Program-made: the position numbers and the translations under genes
Origin: Rotaria macrura
Taxonomy: Eukaryota; Rotifera; Eurotatoria; Philodinida; Philodinidae
Assembly: GCA_900239685.1 (NCBI GenBank)
Contig: OENT01000133.1
Coordinates: forward strand, 62,001-126,000
Direction of reading: 5' to 3'
Length of the DNA: 64,000 nt
Notes under the pieces: model-generated
The model's database searches: none
What the model was told of the DNA's origin: nothing
What the model saw: the letters and a program-made list of their open reading frames with translations, nothing else
Shown: positions 1 through 13,266 of the stretch, piece after piece
Layout of the letters: every line of letters starts with the position of its first letter
How positions within the stretch are numbered: position 1 is the stretch's first letter

Positions 1-3000
1 ATAATCGAAACAGTTCGTATGATTAATTTTTGACTGACGAGTTGTTGCTTTCATGCGGTATTATTTTTAGTGGCAATTCATCATTTTCCTTAACAATGCC
101 GACAGAAAAAAATTTTTCTTCAAAATTTTTCTCAATTCTCGTTACAAAAGGAAATCTTAAGGGAACTGGCTGATTATGAAAATTTCATCTCTGTATCATT
201 TCAATCTTGAAAAAAAAATAGAGATATGCTCAAACCATATTTTTATACACCACTCATTTACAAATATAGTTTCGATGTTTTCATTTTACAATAGGAACAA
301 GTAAATGAATCTAGTACTTTTCATAGTTAACCAGACTATTGTCGGAAAGAATTATTTGTTAAAAATGCATGGCTTAAAGTTTCTGTAACACGAAACACAG
401 CATTATTTTGAAGAATCTAATAAAAAATGTATTATCTCAACATGCATACATTCACGATACGAAATCCATATTGGATATTACACGTTACTGTAATGTAAAA
501 GCAATTCTATCAATGAAAAGATATCGTTCATCAGTTGGATGTTTTAACTAGTAGATCTATTTTTGTTTAAAATCTTCTACGGAACACGTACTAGTTAATC
601 AGTATTTTGATGTGATAGAGTTTGTGTGTTACTAGAAGAGAAAAATATAAACAAAGAAAAAAACATTTTTTAGTTCTGAAAATATTGATGCATACATAAA
701 ATAGTTTTACATGTGCTAGAATGAAATGAAAATAGACACCTTGTTCTCAAAGTAAAAATTTGATTTCATTATTAAAATGATCGGTGAGTTTCACTGAACG
801 CAATGAGACAAGAAGCGTTGCGACCAAACACACATTCTTAGTATGATAGTAATAGTTTTTGTTTTTGAAAATTTTACTGCTACTAGTCTGGAAAACTTAC
901 ATGCCGTGTTGAATACACAAATAGAAGTATAGAAGGTAAAATGAAAAGAAAAAGAGATATAAGACAGAACAATACTAATGACATGTCTCCTAAAAATATG
1001 ATTGTTAGAAATAGATAATAAACAACTTAGAACTGACTACTCATATAAGACTGCAGAAGAAATAGACAATTTTGAATAATAAGGAAAGGAAAAAAAACTC
1101 AGATAAAGGTCACTTGTTTTTGTTATGAGGTCTTTCTACTAAGAATCTTTTTGTTGAGTTCGGAAAGTGTTTACGAAGTTTTCTCTTTGAGTTATGTACT
1201 AGCTTAGAAATAATAGTTGATCCTAATTTTCCTGTTAACAGATATAGTGTCGGATTTTCTAAACAATTCTATAGATCTTAATTGACAGCAATAGAAAAAA
1301 AGCTTTTTATATATCGTGTACAATGATTCAGTGAATGACACTTATCTCTCACCTACTTTCTAACGAAACTTTATTTCCATAAAAAGGACTACTTAGCTCT
1401 TTGTAAGTAATCTTTAGCGAAAACGTTTTTGAAAAATTCCACTAGTTTTCTAAGTTTGTGGAGTTCATCAGAACGGAGCATAATTTGTCCTAGTCGCATC
1501 CGTAGCTTTCACATATGAGATTGATATGAGCAAACTTCATGAGCAAACATAATGCCTTTTCGTTTAGATTCGACATATTGTTCCATAAAATTATTGAGTC
1601 AGAAGAAGGGCTTGCATACCATCTAGTAGTTTATGATTGTTGTAGAAATTCTTATAACTCATTATTTCTACATAGATATCACTATTGATAAAATATTTGA
1701 AAACTCTATTCAAAGAAGATTTAATAGAGAATCAAATATCAAGTGTAGACAGCTGCCGCACAAATGCTCTCATAACTTTATGAATAGCGTTACAATATCA
1801 GTAAATATGGTGTAGGAAATAAACTTCTTCAATAAGGTCACAATGAGCCATGGATAAAAAGTTTCTTTTCCGTGGTTTTAAATTAAGGCCATCAGAACTT
1901 ATGAGAGAATCGAATCATCTATTGTTTGAAAAGAAACGTGGAATGATTTGTTGCTTTGAAACTAGAATATTTTTGTAAAGAAAAACTCATTAAAAATATG
2001 TTGCTACATTAACTATGATATACGTATTTTGAAATGACTAATTCTATTGACATATTCTTTGAACCAAACATTTTAAACGACATAAATTATCATTCGTACG
2101 CCAACCGTCACATCATTTATGTAAACAAAATCCATATAATTTACATCTACTTACTTATGACGTATTTTTCCAAATTATATGGTGTCTTCATAAAAAAACA
2201 GTTGTTTGAAATAGAAAATCATCTGTAGAATAAATTTCAATGTGCGAATTGTAGAAACTTGTTCAAGTACTGAAAAATAAACATGAACAAAAGAAAGTAT
2301 GACATCGAAATGATGATATGCCCGTAAGAATTGATGGGTTTCAATGTTATCGATCAACAAGAATATCTTCATCATTTTAACTCTATGAAATATCTTTTTC
2401 ACTAAGTTTACTCAATTTCATTGTCCGTTAAAATCGATCAAATTGAAATGCATCGATTCTTATGATCAAATCAGTAAACTTTGTTTACATTAAGACTTGA
2501 AGGTTGATTACGAGATCTGAAGTGCTTACAATCAAAAATGCACACAGAAGTATCAAATGTTACTCGTAAACAAAAAAAAGAAGAAACAACCTATTAACTG
2601 ACTAAAAAACTCAGATAGCACTGTAACATGATGAGGGTAGATGAAAAACAGAAGACAAAGAATAAAAGAAAACGAAAGAACATATGATTAGAGTGAAATA
2701 AAATGTAGTATTTTACATTAGTCATTCCTGCTCGAATGCTGTTTATTCAACTTCAACGCAGTCGATCTTACTTCAACTATATGGTGTTTAGTAATTCTTT
2801 ATGGCTTGTTTCATCATCTGAGTATTTGAATGTAGTCTCTTGAAGTATATTTCTTTCATTTCTTGATAAAGTTAATTCAAAATTATACATTAATCGAAAG
2901 TAGTAACAACTTTAATATCTGATCAATAGATTGAACAATGTGTGTTACAGTACAACATTATTAACTGCTTGCTTCAGTCGGTGAACGGTTTTTTATATGT

Positions 3001-6000
3001 GATATAGTTTATCAGTTGCTACCATACTGATGGTAACGTACTAGTTTAAAGTATGTTCTAAGTTTTTGCCTTAGTAAGTATTCATTATTCATAAATAATC
3101 GGAAAGCAAAGCTATAGTGTACCTCAACAGAGATTATTCTGCTACGTTTCAATAATAAAAATTGTTTATGGGATCGCTGTACTTTTTCTCAGGCATTCAC
3201 TAATCATGTTCACATCATCGTTGCGCTCAGCGATCAGTTTATGTAAGCTGCGATATAAATATTTGTATATAAATCAAAGAGAATCTACATCATATATTCA
3301 TATTATTCGAAAACAAAGACTTATTTGTCAATGAAATATGTGATAGACCGATTTGCTTATTTTGATGGTGTACCTGTGTTTTAGTCGTATGCTAATTCAT
3401 CGCTTAACGGATATATACGTCTGATTTTTCTTTTTCGATGAACAGCAGTATACTAAATCTAGACTCCTATCAATCGAAGGTCCAATTACCACATTCCACA
3501 TGTCTGTGAAGGCATGCTGAAAAATAACTTCTGATAAAACATAGCATGTCCAGACGATGTATGGTGAATAAATTGAATCTATTGATATGTTTATATCTAG
3601 AAACTTGATGAAAACCAGAAACTCGTTGGTTTCTACTCATGTCATCGAAATGAATCAATATTCGTCGTGTGTAATGAATTAAGATTACAAGATTGTTAAC
3701 CGCATATTAATCGAATAGGAAGTTAACACGATTTTGACCAGCACATCAGTATGTCTTCTGAAAATTTATGTGCAATCGAAGGAGAGATGAAAATATTGTG
3801 GGAGTAAGACATTTGAGACAAAATCCTATTTGATGGTAGAAACAATTATGATTACTTCAATCTATCTTCAATTTCGTGTTGAAGAAAATTTTCTCAAAAG
3901 CTTTCGAGTGTTGCCCCTGTTAAGCGTGATCGGATTCGATTTCTTACGAGTTGGCGTGCCTGTTTTTCTTTCATGTCGCGCAACAATTTTTCAGCGTTTT
4001 TTATGCATCTCAAAATTCAATTATGGCTTGTTCTAGTACTTGATACTATTGGAATAATCTATAAAAATCAGTAATTCTATGGTTATTAACTAAAAATTTC
4101 ATTTATTGACGACTGTGGAACATCTTTTGATTCTGAGGCATCTAATTCTAATTAAATTCTATGCTATCCATTATTAATCCACATTGAATATAAAACTATG
4201 ATTTCACTAAAAAAAGGAATCGTCTGTCATGTACGTCTTCAGTTAACCTTTTATTCTCATGAGCATGCATCTCCTGAGTAAAACCTTTATAAAATGCAGA
4301 CGTCAATAGACTTTTGCTAGTAAGAAAAAAATGGGCATAAAAATGTATTATTCCCAATTGAAATCACTCTGTAGCCTTAACTTGTCTCATAAATAAAAGT
4401 TCAACTTGGGAAATGGCATCTTTTGGTTTTAATCAATATTCTAATTGATTTATTTTTCTACTATTGCACATGTCCTTCTTAATTAATACAAGTTTGTGAT
4501 GCTAAGATTATTTCCTGATAATAGTCATGAAAGAACAACTTTTTTTTCAATTTTCACATGACTTATTCTATCCATTATATTACTAATTAGAAAATACTAA
4601 CACAATGAACTGCTATGCAGAAGATTATCTGCGAGTATTGCGAAACTTGACATGTCTTCGCTGTCGGGTTGGCAATGCTATTACCTAATGAAAAAAATCG
4701 TCATGTCAAAATTATTTGCAGCATTGTCCCTCACAAAAATATGAGTAGACATCTAATTGATAGAAGTACTATAATCTGCACGGAATCAAAATAGATAGCT
4801 AAATGATTGCAGTAAGTTTTCAAATCTGCCGTCAATACGAGACTCGCGCTATCTATAAAAGTTGATGTCGTTTTAATCAAAAGAGAATTTACTTGATGTA
4901 ATTAGTATCAGTACCGATATATGTCTGGTAATTCATGAGATTCAACTTAGTTGTAATCTATGTGCAAATTAAAAATTGAAGACATCATTTTTTTCCAAAT
5001 ATTCCTATTGAAATTAAGAATCTTATATATAGTTTTTAATGATGTTAAGTTCATGCTAATGTTTGTTTCATGAGGTTCATCACGATCATATATTGGAACA
5101 AAATCTTGTTGATATTTTTTCATTAGTAACTACTAAATAAGTAAATGTGTCACTCCTAATCGTAACCTTTTACTTAGCTGCGAGAGATCTACAACAATTA
5201 ATGAATTCAATTAATACTGATTATTTTAATATATTCCGATAAATTTTCAATATTTCGTAAAATTTCTTAGTATGTGATCATTATAATTGACTAATCTGAA
5301 TTCTTTACGATAAAATGAACCGATTGGAATAGTTTACTTCACAGAAGTATTTTTTCCATGCCATACTGTTTCTTCAGAGGAGAAAAAAGCCATCTCTCTA
5401 TTTCCATACTTTTAAAAGAATTCTTCTCTACGTCATAGCCAATGTCTTATATTCTCTTTCTGTAATCATTATTCATAATGATACTTGAAACTTGCATTTA
5501 TCTTCGTATCTCACGAATCCAAAACATTCAACCCTTTGAATTGTTTTGTGCGACTCATTCCATTCGTCGATTCTTCTGAATATTCTATTCATTCCATATA
5601 GAACCATTATGTGCGACGGTATCTTGTAATCTTTAGCAAATTTTGATATAAAAGGTCCTGAAATTTAAAAAAGAAGTAACTTACTGAATATGGTATCGAG
5701 ACAATCAATCGATGATAGTTTCTTCTGAAGCTAATAGATTCTCGTTGTTTATTCTTACAGCTGGTACATAAATTAATATTATTGCCTTCAGAACGCTTTG
5801 AAAAATCAAATGTCCTTTCCCCATGAATGAGTTTGTTTTGCTTCCATCCACTGCATTTAGAACTATCGTCCTAAAGGTTTCGTTAATCGAATAATGTAGC
5901 ACTAATGTCTTCTCTCACTATATTCAATTATACAGATAATGAGATCTCCCAAATTTTCCAGTTTTCTCAGTTGTTCTCTGCAGCGTCAACATCCAATGAT

Positions 6001-6736
6001 TACATCTATATTTTTATATATTCTAATGTCCACAAGATACAACAACTGTTACATCATCACCTGATTGTGATTTACGATCATAAGCGATAAAAAAATTCAT
6101 CTAGCTTTCCATTCATTTTTAATTGTCGAAAATGTTTCCTTTTTCCTGTTGACCATAGACAAAAAATGTACTTCTAATAATGTCAATAGAACACGATCTG
6201 GAAAATTTTATTTGACATCAAACTTTGAAAACAAATAGTACGTTCTTGTGCAATTCAATTTGCATTTTCTTGTGTTCCTGAACAATAACCGCATCTTTTT
6301 CAAAAGGCATACTAGTAGACATTAATGTGCGAAGTAGGTTTATGAAATGACTTGCTGTCATTTTTTAACATACTGATCGATATTTGACGAAATCGGAATC
6401 CTCTATACCAATCGACGAAACGAAAAATAAAACAAATAATTGATTGTCAAATACTATAGTAGATAGAAGATATAATTAGTTTAGCCTTTGGCAGAAGAAA
6501 TTAATGTAGTTTTGAAGTAGTGTTTTTCTGACGATTTCAATGTTACATATCGATTACTCTTTCTGAAGGATACTTATTGGGTAACGCGCTTCGACTACAA
6601 AATTAATGTGTCATAATGAAATTCCTTATCAATTCTTAGGTACAAATCTGATTAAAGAGAGAGAGATCAATTTTCTACTATTCCAAAATAGATTGTGGTC
6701 ATTCAAATTAAAATTATTCATAGGTAATATTATAAG
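1..6736. other. Gene-free AT-rich stretch
   Basis: I read this stretch on both strands and found no exon chain with conserved protein content. The open frames are short (60-75 codons), low in complexity and not flanked by convincing splice sites. No RNA gene or clear repeat was seen apart from short A/T and GA runs. It may be intergenic DNA or hold decayed sequence that I cannot identify. Confidence 0.6.
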
Positions 6737-7112
6737 TGCCCCACCAGACAAACATTTGGAAAAATGTGTTTAAAAATTCAGTCGAGAACCGTGATTATGA
6801 GTCACTAACGCTCATCTATAAAACGCAAGAAACGTGTTTTTTAAGCAGGATTTCATTTTCCAAGCGTGATAATGAGTAAAAACCATGCTTTTTAGCGTTT
6901 AAACACATTGGTTTTTAAATTGTCGAATAATTCTGTGCTTTAATGCTGAGAATAAGAGTTTTAATCCATTTTCCCATTCGAAAAGTGAAAATTCTGCTTA
7001 AAAATCGCGTTTCTTGCGTTACATATACATATGAGCGTTAGTGACTCACAATCCCGTTTCCCAATTGAATGCTTAAACACATTTTTCTAAATGTTTGTCT
7101 ACTTGGGTGTAG
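6737..7112. mobile_element. Palindromic MITE-like element
   Basis: The two ends are long imperfect inverted repeats of roughly 130-150 bp. The left arm has, in order, AGACAAACATTT, GTGACTCA-type and CGCAAGAAACG motifs (GAGTCACTAACGCTCAT near 6799-6815). The right arm carries the same motifs in reverse complement near 6990-7105. The outer edges are flanked by TA on both sides, which would suit a Tc1/mariner-type target site. There is no coding capacity. The likely reading is a non-autonomous DNA transposon (MITE); the superfamily is inferred from the TA only. Confidence 0.65.
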
Positions 7113-8051
7113 ATGTAGGTTTGTAGTGGTTATCTTCGTTTGGCTACTAACCTGTTAGACATATCCATCTTAAACTATGCAAGATCTTAACTAACTCAAT
7201 GTATATGTACTGTTGCTTACGTCATAGCTAGAGGTCTCACTTCAGTATTGAATGTGCGATGATAAATCTCTGTTAGTAAACTGTTCGGCAGTAATTTACA
7301 ACTATGGTCCGCTATTTTTTATGATTTTTCGTACTATTGTAATTCTCATTATAACCAATGTCATTGTTCAATGAATTATTTCTTGATAATCAATAAAGAA
7401 TATCTTCCAAACATTTTATTGGCTATGTTTAATTCAACATAGTTGAATGAATTTAAAATCAAGTTTAACGTAAACAACTGGGAGCATATCTTTTAATAAA
7501 AAAAACATCATTCTATAGTACTTCCTTATCGATATTTCACATAATGTGTTGTTCATATATATATATATATATTCGAGCAACAAACCTTCAACTCTAAAAA
7601 TCTTAGTCTTCGTTCGATTTATTTCAAAAAATTTTGTTTACTAATAAGCGAATGTAGCATAGCATGTTGTCTTGCCTTTGACAAGTCTACAAAAGTAACG
7701 AGAATTCGATCACATGTTAGGCTATTTTTGAAAAACCTAATTCATATTTGATTATGTTTTAGATTTAGAATTGCGAAAGGTTTTTTATCGTAGTAGATGA
7801 TAATATTTCACTATCGCAGAATGCATTCAACTCATCACTTGATTCATATTCTCTTCAGAACAAAGACGCCTGTAGTTTAAAATTTTTTTTTCTAGAAGTG
7901 TCAAGCTTAAAAACAAGTCAGGACAGCATTTCGTTATTGGTATTCTATTTAATAATAAAAATTACAACCAAATATTTTCAGGTCTGTCTTTTACACATGC
8001 ATAATTCCTTTTAAAATGTATAACTCGATTGGTCAAGTAAAAATTTCACGG
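7113..8051. other. Spacer upstream of tRNA-Asn
   Basis: AT-rich DNA with a short (TA)n tract near 7556-7572. No coding exon seen. The last few hundred bases are simply the 5' flank of the tRNA gene, whose promoter is internal. Confidence 0.5.
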
Positions 8052-8125
8052 CTCTTGTGGCGCAATTGGTTAGCGCGTTCGGCTGTTAACCGGAAGGCTG
8101 GTGGTTCGAGCCCACCCAGGAGCGT
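8052..8125 (+). tRNA. tRNA-Asn (anticodon GTT)
   Basis: A complete intronless 74-nt cloverleaf. The acceptor stem GCTCTTG pairs with CAGGAGC (one G-U pair), followed by discriminator G. The D-arm is GCGC/GCGC, and the anticodon stem TTCGG/CCGGA encloses loop CTGTTAA with GTT at 8086-8088. The T-arm is GGTGG/CCACC with TTCGAGC. The core matches the animal tRNA-Asn consensus almost base for base. Internal A-box (TGGCGCAATTGG) and B-box (GGTTCGAGCCC) sequences are present. A T5 run at 8129-8133 is the expected Pol III terminator. CCA is not encoded, as usual for eukaryotes. Confidence 0.97.
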
Positions 8126-8719
8126 ACTTTTTGTTGTTGTTTTTCTTTTGAGGTCCTTTTCTTTGGGAATAAAAAACAGATGATGCAGGTCTCTGTTTGT
8201 CCATCGAGTAAGAACAGTAGAAACAATAAAAAAATGTAACTGACGTACTTGCTTATGTAAGATAAAAAAGAGAAAGGAAAGAGAGTTTTACGTTCTCATT
8301 CGTTCGTTTTATTCATTTTACAAGCAGCAGTCACAGCAGTATTTGTACGATGAGTAATGGTTATTCTTGCATTATGCCAGTTTTTTTTTGTTTCATCCAT
8401 TTTACTCTTTCAGTATTATACGAAACTAGATATCGTAAGATGATGTTGATGTTTGTACATAACCGACTCTAGCATGTGTATCGTCAAATGCTTTTTTTTC
8501 TTTCGGTCTTAATGATTCATTGATTATTAGTGTCAACAATCATTTCTGTGTACACATCGTCATCATTTTCACCATCATGTGCTTCCACTGACTGACTGAC
8601 AACAAAGAAAAAAGTCAGACAATATCGGTATTTTCTTTCTCAAGTTTAGTTGGAAAAAAATTCGATTTTTTTTAATCAGTTCTGTCTACTACTTCGAATA
8701 AACAGAGTTATTTCGTAAG

Positions 8720-8752
<33 letters not shown>

Positions 8753-9049
8753 TATACATTCATAATCGAATTTGTCGCATTATCGAGGATTTATTTTCGA
8801 TGAGAGAAAATCAAAGTAAAGTTTTTAGATCTCTAAATCAATAGATTTTCGGATTGTCGTTTTTTCTTTCTTTCAACATACAGAGAATGTTATACTAGCT
8901 TGATTTTACTTTTTGAAGCATTGCATAACTTTTGAATTAAGAAAAAGAAAATAGTTATATTAGGGCATGCATGATTGCTATTATTAAAATTTTTTTTTTC
9001 ATTTCTTTTTCATTTTTACCATTTCATGTGTTTTTTTCCTTAGGCACAG
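8126..9049. other. Spacer and likely 5' UTR intron of Argonaute gene
   Basis: AT-rich DNA with a (TA)n microsatellite at 8720-8746. Just before the Argonaute ATG lies a pyrimidine tract ending in ...CCTTAG (about 9030-9043), then GCACAG and the ATG. A 3' splice site therefore probably precedes the start codon, and an upstream non-coding (or short coding) exon may lie in this spacer. Confidence 0.5.
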
Positions 9050-12000
9050 ATGTTATCGAATACGCACAAAGCAGAATCACTTAATAAAAAACAGAGACGT
9101 AAAAATGCTCGAGCAAATCAGCAACAAATACGACCACCAGATTCTGAGCACGATGGAATCGATCAAACAAAAGCCATGTTATCTACTGAGCATCAACATC
9201 AAGAGACTAAAGATATACCCGTAGTAGCTGATGGAATACTGAAAGTCACATTAAATGACAGTTCACAATGCGAGGATGTAAGCAATGTTAGAAATGTATG
9301 GGTTTCTTTTTATTTCTTGTTTTTTTATTAATATTGTAGAACGTATCAACAAGGCTTCCGGAGTCTGAGATAAAATCAAACGGAGCAGTCGCCACGACAA
9401 CAATAGGCAATACTGAGAATAACGCTGGTATACCTAATGAGGAAGTGGAATCTTGTTCACCTCATCCAACACCTCCAACACTACGACGACGACCGAAACG
9501 TATTCAAATATCATCAGCTATTCCCTTATTGCCTCCTATAGATCAAAATAATGGTTCCCCGAAAAAACCACAGCCCGGTACAATTGGTAAAACGACACAA
9601 ATCTATGTTAATCATTTTCCTGTTCAAGTGGCCCCCAATTTAAAACTTTATCAATATGATGCTATAGTAGAAAAGTCGAGTATCAGGTCCCCTAGCACTT
9701 GGGAAGAAGTAATGAATCGTGATCATCGTCGACAATTCGTACAAAAATTGTCTAACAATAATGCATTCGATTTTATATATTGGTAAGTAATGAAACGAAT
9801 TCAACGTTAAAAGAAAATTGTCGTGTCTCGTTTTCAACGAACGGATATTTGTTCTTCGCATAATCGTATAGTAATAACAATTTTCGTTCAAAGACAATGC
9901 CTCAGCTCTTTTAAGTGCACTCATTCAATTCTTTTTTCTAACATATATGTATATTGTAAAGTTTGTTCGATCATTTTTGAATTTTATATGCATTATTAAC
10001 ACAGACTAGAGTGTATAATAGTAGGGTATAGAAAAAACATGAATACTGTTCGATTTCATGTAATCATTCGTAGTATCATTCAATAGAAATAAAGAAAGAA
10101 ACATTTTAAATTGACAATAAATTTATATGAGCTTAGGTACATTTTACTCAAATAGAGAAGAATAGTTCCGTCATGGGAGAAATATTAGATGAAACTAAAA
10201 TAATTAAACATAAATGGCAAGAGGCGAAATACTCTAAAGCATACCGACATACTTTCTATTATCAATAATAGAAAATCGTTCTATTAAATTGAACGAGATA
10301 TTAATGTAATATCTCATTGATGTTGAAAAATTCCTTTGGTTGATTGAGTTTTATTCACGCTTCCTCTTACCTTCAGTATTGATTGTTGCTTGCATGAAAA
10401 TTATTCTACACATTAATTGATATGATGTATTTTTTCAAGGTATGACGAAGGTAGATGCTTCTATTCAACTGTCAATTTGAATCGGCGGCGTTTCCCATTA
10501 GTTTATCAACTACCATCTAATTATCAAGACAATTTTCGTTTCTCGATTATTAAACCAGTTCGCCCTTGGTCAACCTCAGACATAATAGACTATCTTCAAT
10601 CACCTGGTGGGGAAACTCCGATGAGTGCTATTCGTATACTAGAGACTTTACTCAAGCAAGCTCTCCTACCCATTACTCATTGTGAAGGTTCATTGTTCTA
10701 TCAAGATAAAGCTGAGCCAAAAGAACGTTTTCCAGATGGTTTTGAACTACGATTAGGATTTTTTCAAGCACTATGTTTAACACAAAATGGATTAACACTT
10801 AATCTACAAACAACATTAACTAAATTCTATCCACATTTGGATATACTTGATTTTCTTGAATTACACTTGAAAAAAGATATAAGAAAACATGGAATGACAA
10901 ATAATGATTATGAAAAGGCAAAGATAGTGTTAAATGGTTGTAAAATAACAACAAGACAATCAAATCATACACAAGTAAAGTGAAACATTAAAATCACTAT
11001 GCTTAGTTTTCATTCATGTATTTATTTTAGATCTATCAAATTCGAAGTTTTTCTGACATTCCCGAACGGCAAACATTCAAATTTATGAAAGAAACAAATG
11101 TCAACGAACAAAAACATTTTACAACTATTGACTATAATCTCATTGAGTATTATGAAAAAGAAAAAAAAATCCCACTTGAATATCCAAGATTACGTTGTTT
11201 ACAATGTTATTTTTTACACGAACGACACGATCCAAAACATTTACCTATGGAACTCTGTCGAATACTTCAATGGCAAGAATGCGACCGAGAGGTTTGTTTT
11301 TAACGAAAAAAAGAAAATGAATATACTGAGAAAAAAGGGAATCATTGAAACATTTAGTTTACAAATGACCAACGCAAACGTCAAAATCATTATATTCCAA
11401 CACCTGATGAACGTTACGCAGATATAATGTCATCACTTGCGAAATGCAATTACAAAGCACCTCCAACATTACCTCTTTGCAAAGCTGTTCAATTAACAGT
11501 AGAGGACAAAGAAATGAAATTAATCAAAGCTCGTATTCTTCCTGTGCCAGTGATTAATAGCAATAATGCTGAAATTAAAATGGGTCGCATCAATTTAAGA
11601 GGAAAATTTATTGATCCATACAAATTGAAATCGATTTCATTTGTATATTTTGGTCCACAGCTGTCTCCAATACCTGAACAGAAGAAAAAATTGATGGAAA
11701 AATTTGTTGACTCATTCAATAAAGTAAAGTATTACGGTTTATCAATTCATTTTGTATTTTACATGGCGTAGTGTTTATTTTAGATGGCTAAAATGTTTCG
11801 ATTAGGGCCTGTTCTAACAATAAAGAAAGATGTTGTTCTTATATCAGACAATGAACAAGATCGTGAAAAAAATTTAAGTTCTATTGAAAAGTGTTTTTCT
11901 AATAAGAAAACTGAAAAATGTGAATTAATCATTTGTATTATGGATAGCAATTGGAATGAATTACGGCCCTTAATTAAATTAAATGGAACAGTTACTCATG

Positions 12001-13266
12001 GTGTTTAACTTTGTTTACATAAATATCATTTATTAACATATTTGTTTCTCTCATAGGGATAGCAACTCAATGTCTGTTATATTCGAAGCTTCAAGAACAA
12101 ATTGATAAATTCAATCGTTCACAGCGCGGTCATCCTGATCGTATACTAGATAATATGTGTGAAAACTTATTAAAAAAAATTAATTTTAAAATGCAAGGCA
12201 TTAATACTAAAGTTGATCTACCATTCAATACCAAAGTTGGCAGTGTTGCATCAGCAGCATCAAATACTGGAGATGCTTGGCAATTCATGGGCGCCGATGT
12301 CATTCATCCTGTATGTCGACAAGATAAACCATCGATTGCAGCTGTGGTTGGCTCTGGTGATTCAGTTTGTTCCACAAGTGCAGTTCGAGTTTGTAAACAA
12401 TGGCCAAGAGGTGGCAAATGTGCTATTGAAGCTATTGTTGACTTAAAACAAATGGTTGCAGAATTATTAGAATACTATCGAGAAGGAAATGGTCGATTAC
12501 CAAATAAGATTGTTTTCTATAGAGATGGTAAATATGACACTGAATTTTCTTAATATGAGAATAATTTTGATATATTGACCAATAGGAGTTGACGATGGTC
12601 AATTTGAACGTGTTCTTAATTTCGAAGTTCCACAAATACAAGAAGCCTTTCATGGTGAATTTAGTTTTTCTTTAATTGAAAGGAGAAAAAAATCTATTCA
12701 TATATATGTTTATATTTAGACGTTTACCAAAATTATCCATTGCCCTTATTAACATTTATTGTCGTTAAGAAACGTCATCATACAAGATTTTTCATGCTTG
12801 ATGAAAAAAATCAAACAGCCAATATTGTTCCTGGACTTGTTGTTGATACGGATGTTGTGCATCCTAGTCAATTCAGTTTTTTTCTAAATTCTCATCGAGC
12901 ACTTCAAGGTACAAATCGTCCGGCACTTTATCATGTTCTTTATGATAAAATAAATTTTACGGCTGACGAATTACAATTATTAACATATTATTTATGTTTT
13001 ACTGATCCACGTTCATCAACCAGTGAGGCCATACCATCACTGATTCATCAAGCTGATTTAGCAGCAAGTAACGCACGTGATCTTTTTCCTGAAAGAGATG
13101 CGTAAGTTTTTCCATGCATTATGCAATCATCAACTGTGTTTTTCTATTTAGTTCAACAAATGATGGCTTTGCGATAGATGCACTTGAAGACCCATCACTT
13201 TCGGATATTGTGACAGAGCACTTAAGAGTGCATGATAGTATGCGTGATACACCTCACTTTGGGTAG
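9050..13266 (+). CDS. ago: Argonaute-clade protein, 10 exons, 1028 aa
   Basis: Small-RNA-guided effector with N, PAZ, MID and PIWI parts. Exons: 9050-9277, 9340-9782, 10440-10974, 11031-11291, 11358-11723, 11784-12000, 12057-12527, 12586-12654, 12720-13101, 13152-13266 (3087 nt, in frame throughout). The PAZ lies about residues 355-490 (YPRLRCLQC, LPMELC). PIWI is about 685-995, with GADVIHP, PSIAAVVGS, FYRDG, FIVVKKRHHTR and LQGTNRP, all AGO- rather than Piwi-like. The catalytic tetrad reads D764, E808, D840 and D976; the last is His in most animal AGOs. Residues 1-130 are a low-complexity polar extension, which makes it longer than human AGO2 (859 aa). Intron 2 is 657 nt; the others are 50-66 nt. 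Exon 1 could instead end at 9295, also in phase. An acceptor before the ATG leaves an upstream exon possible. Confidence 0.93.
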
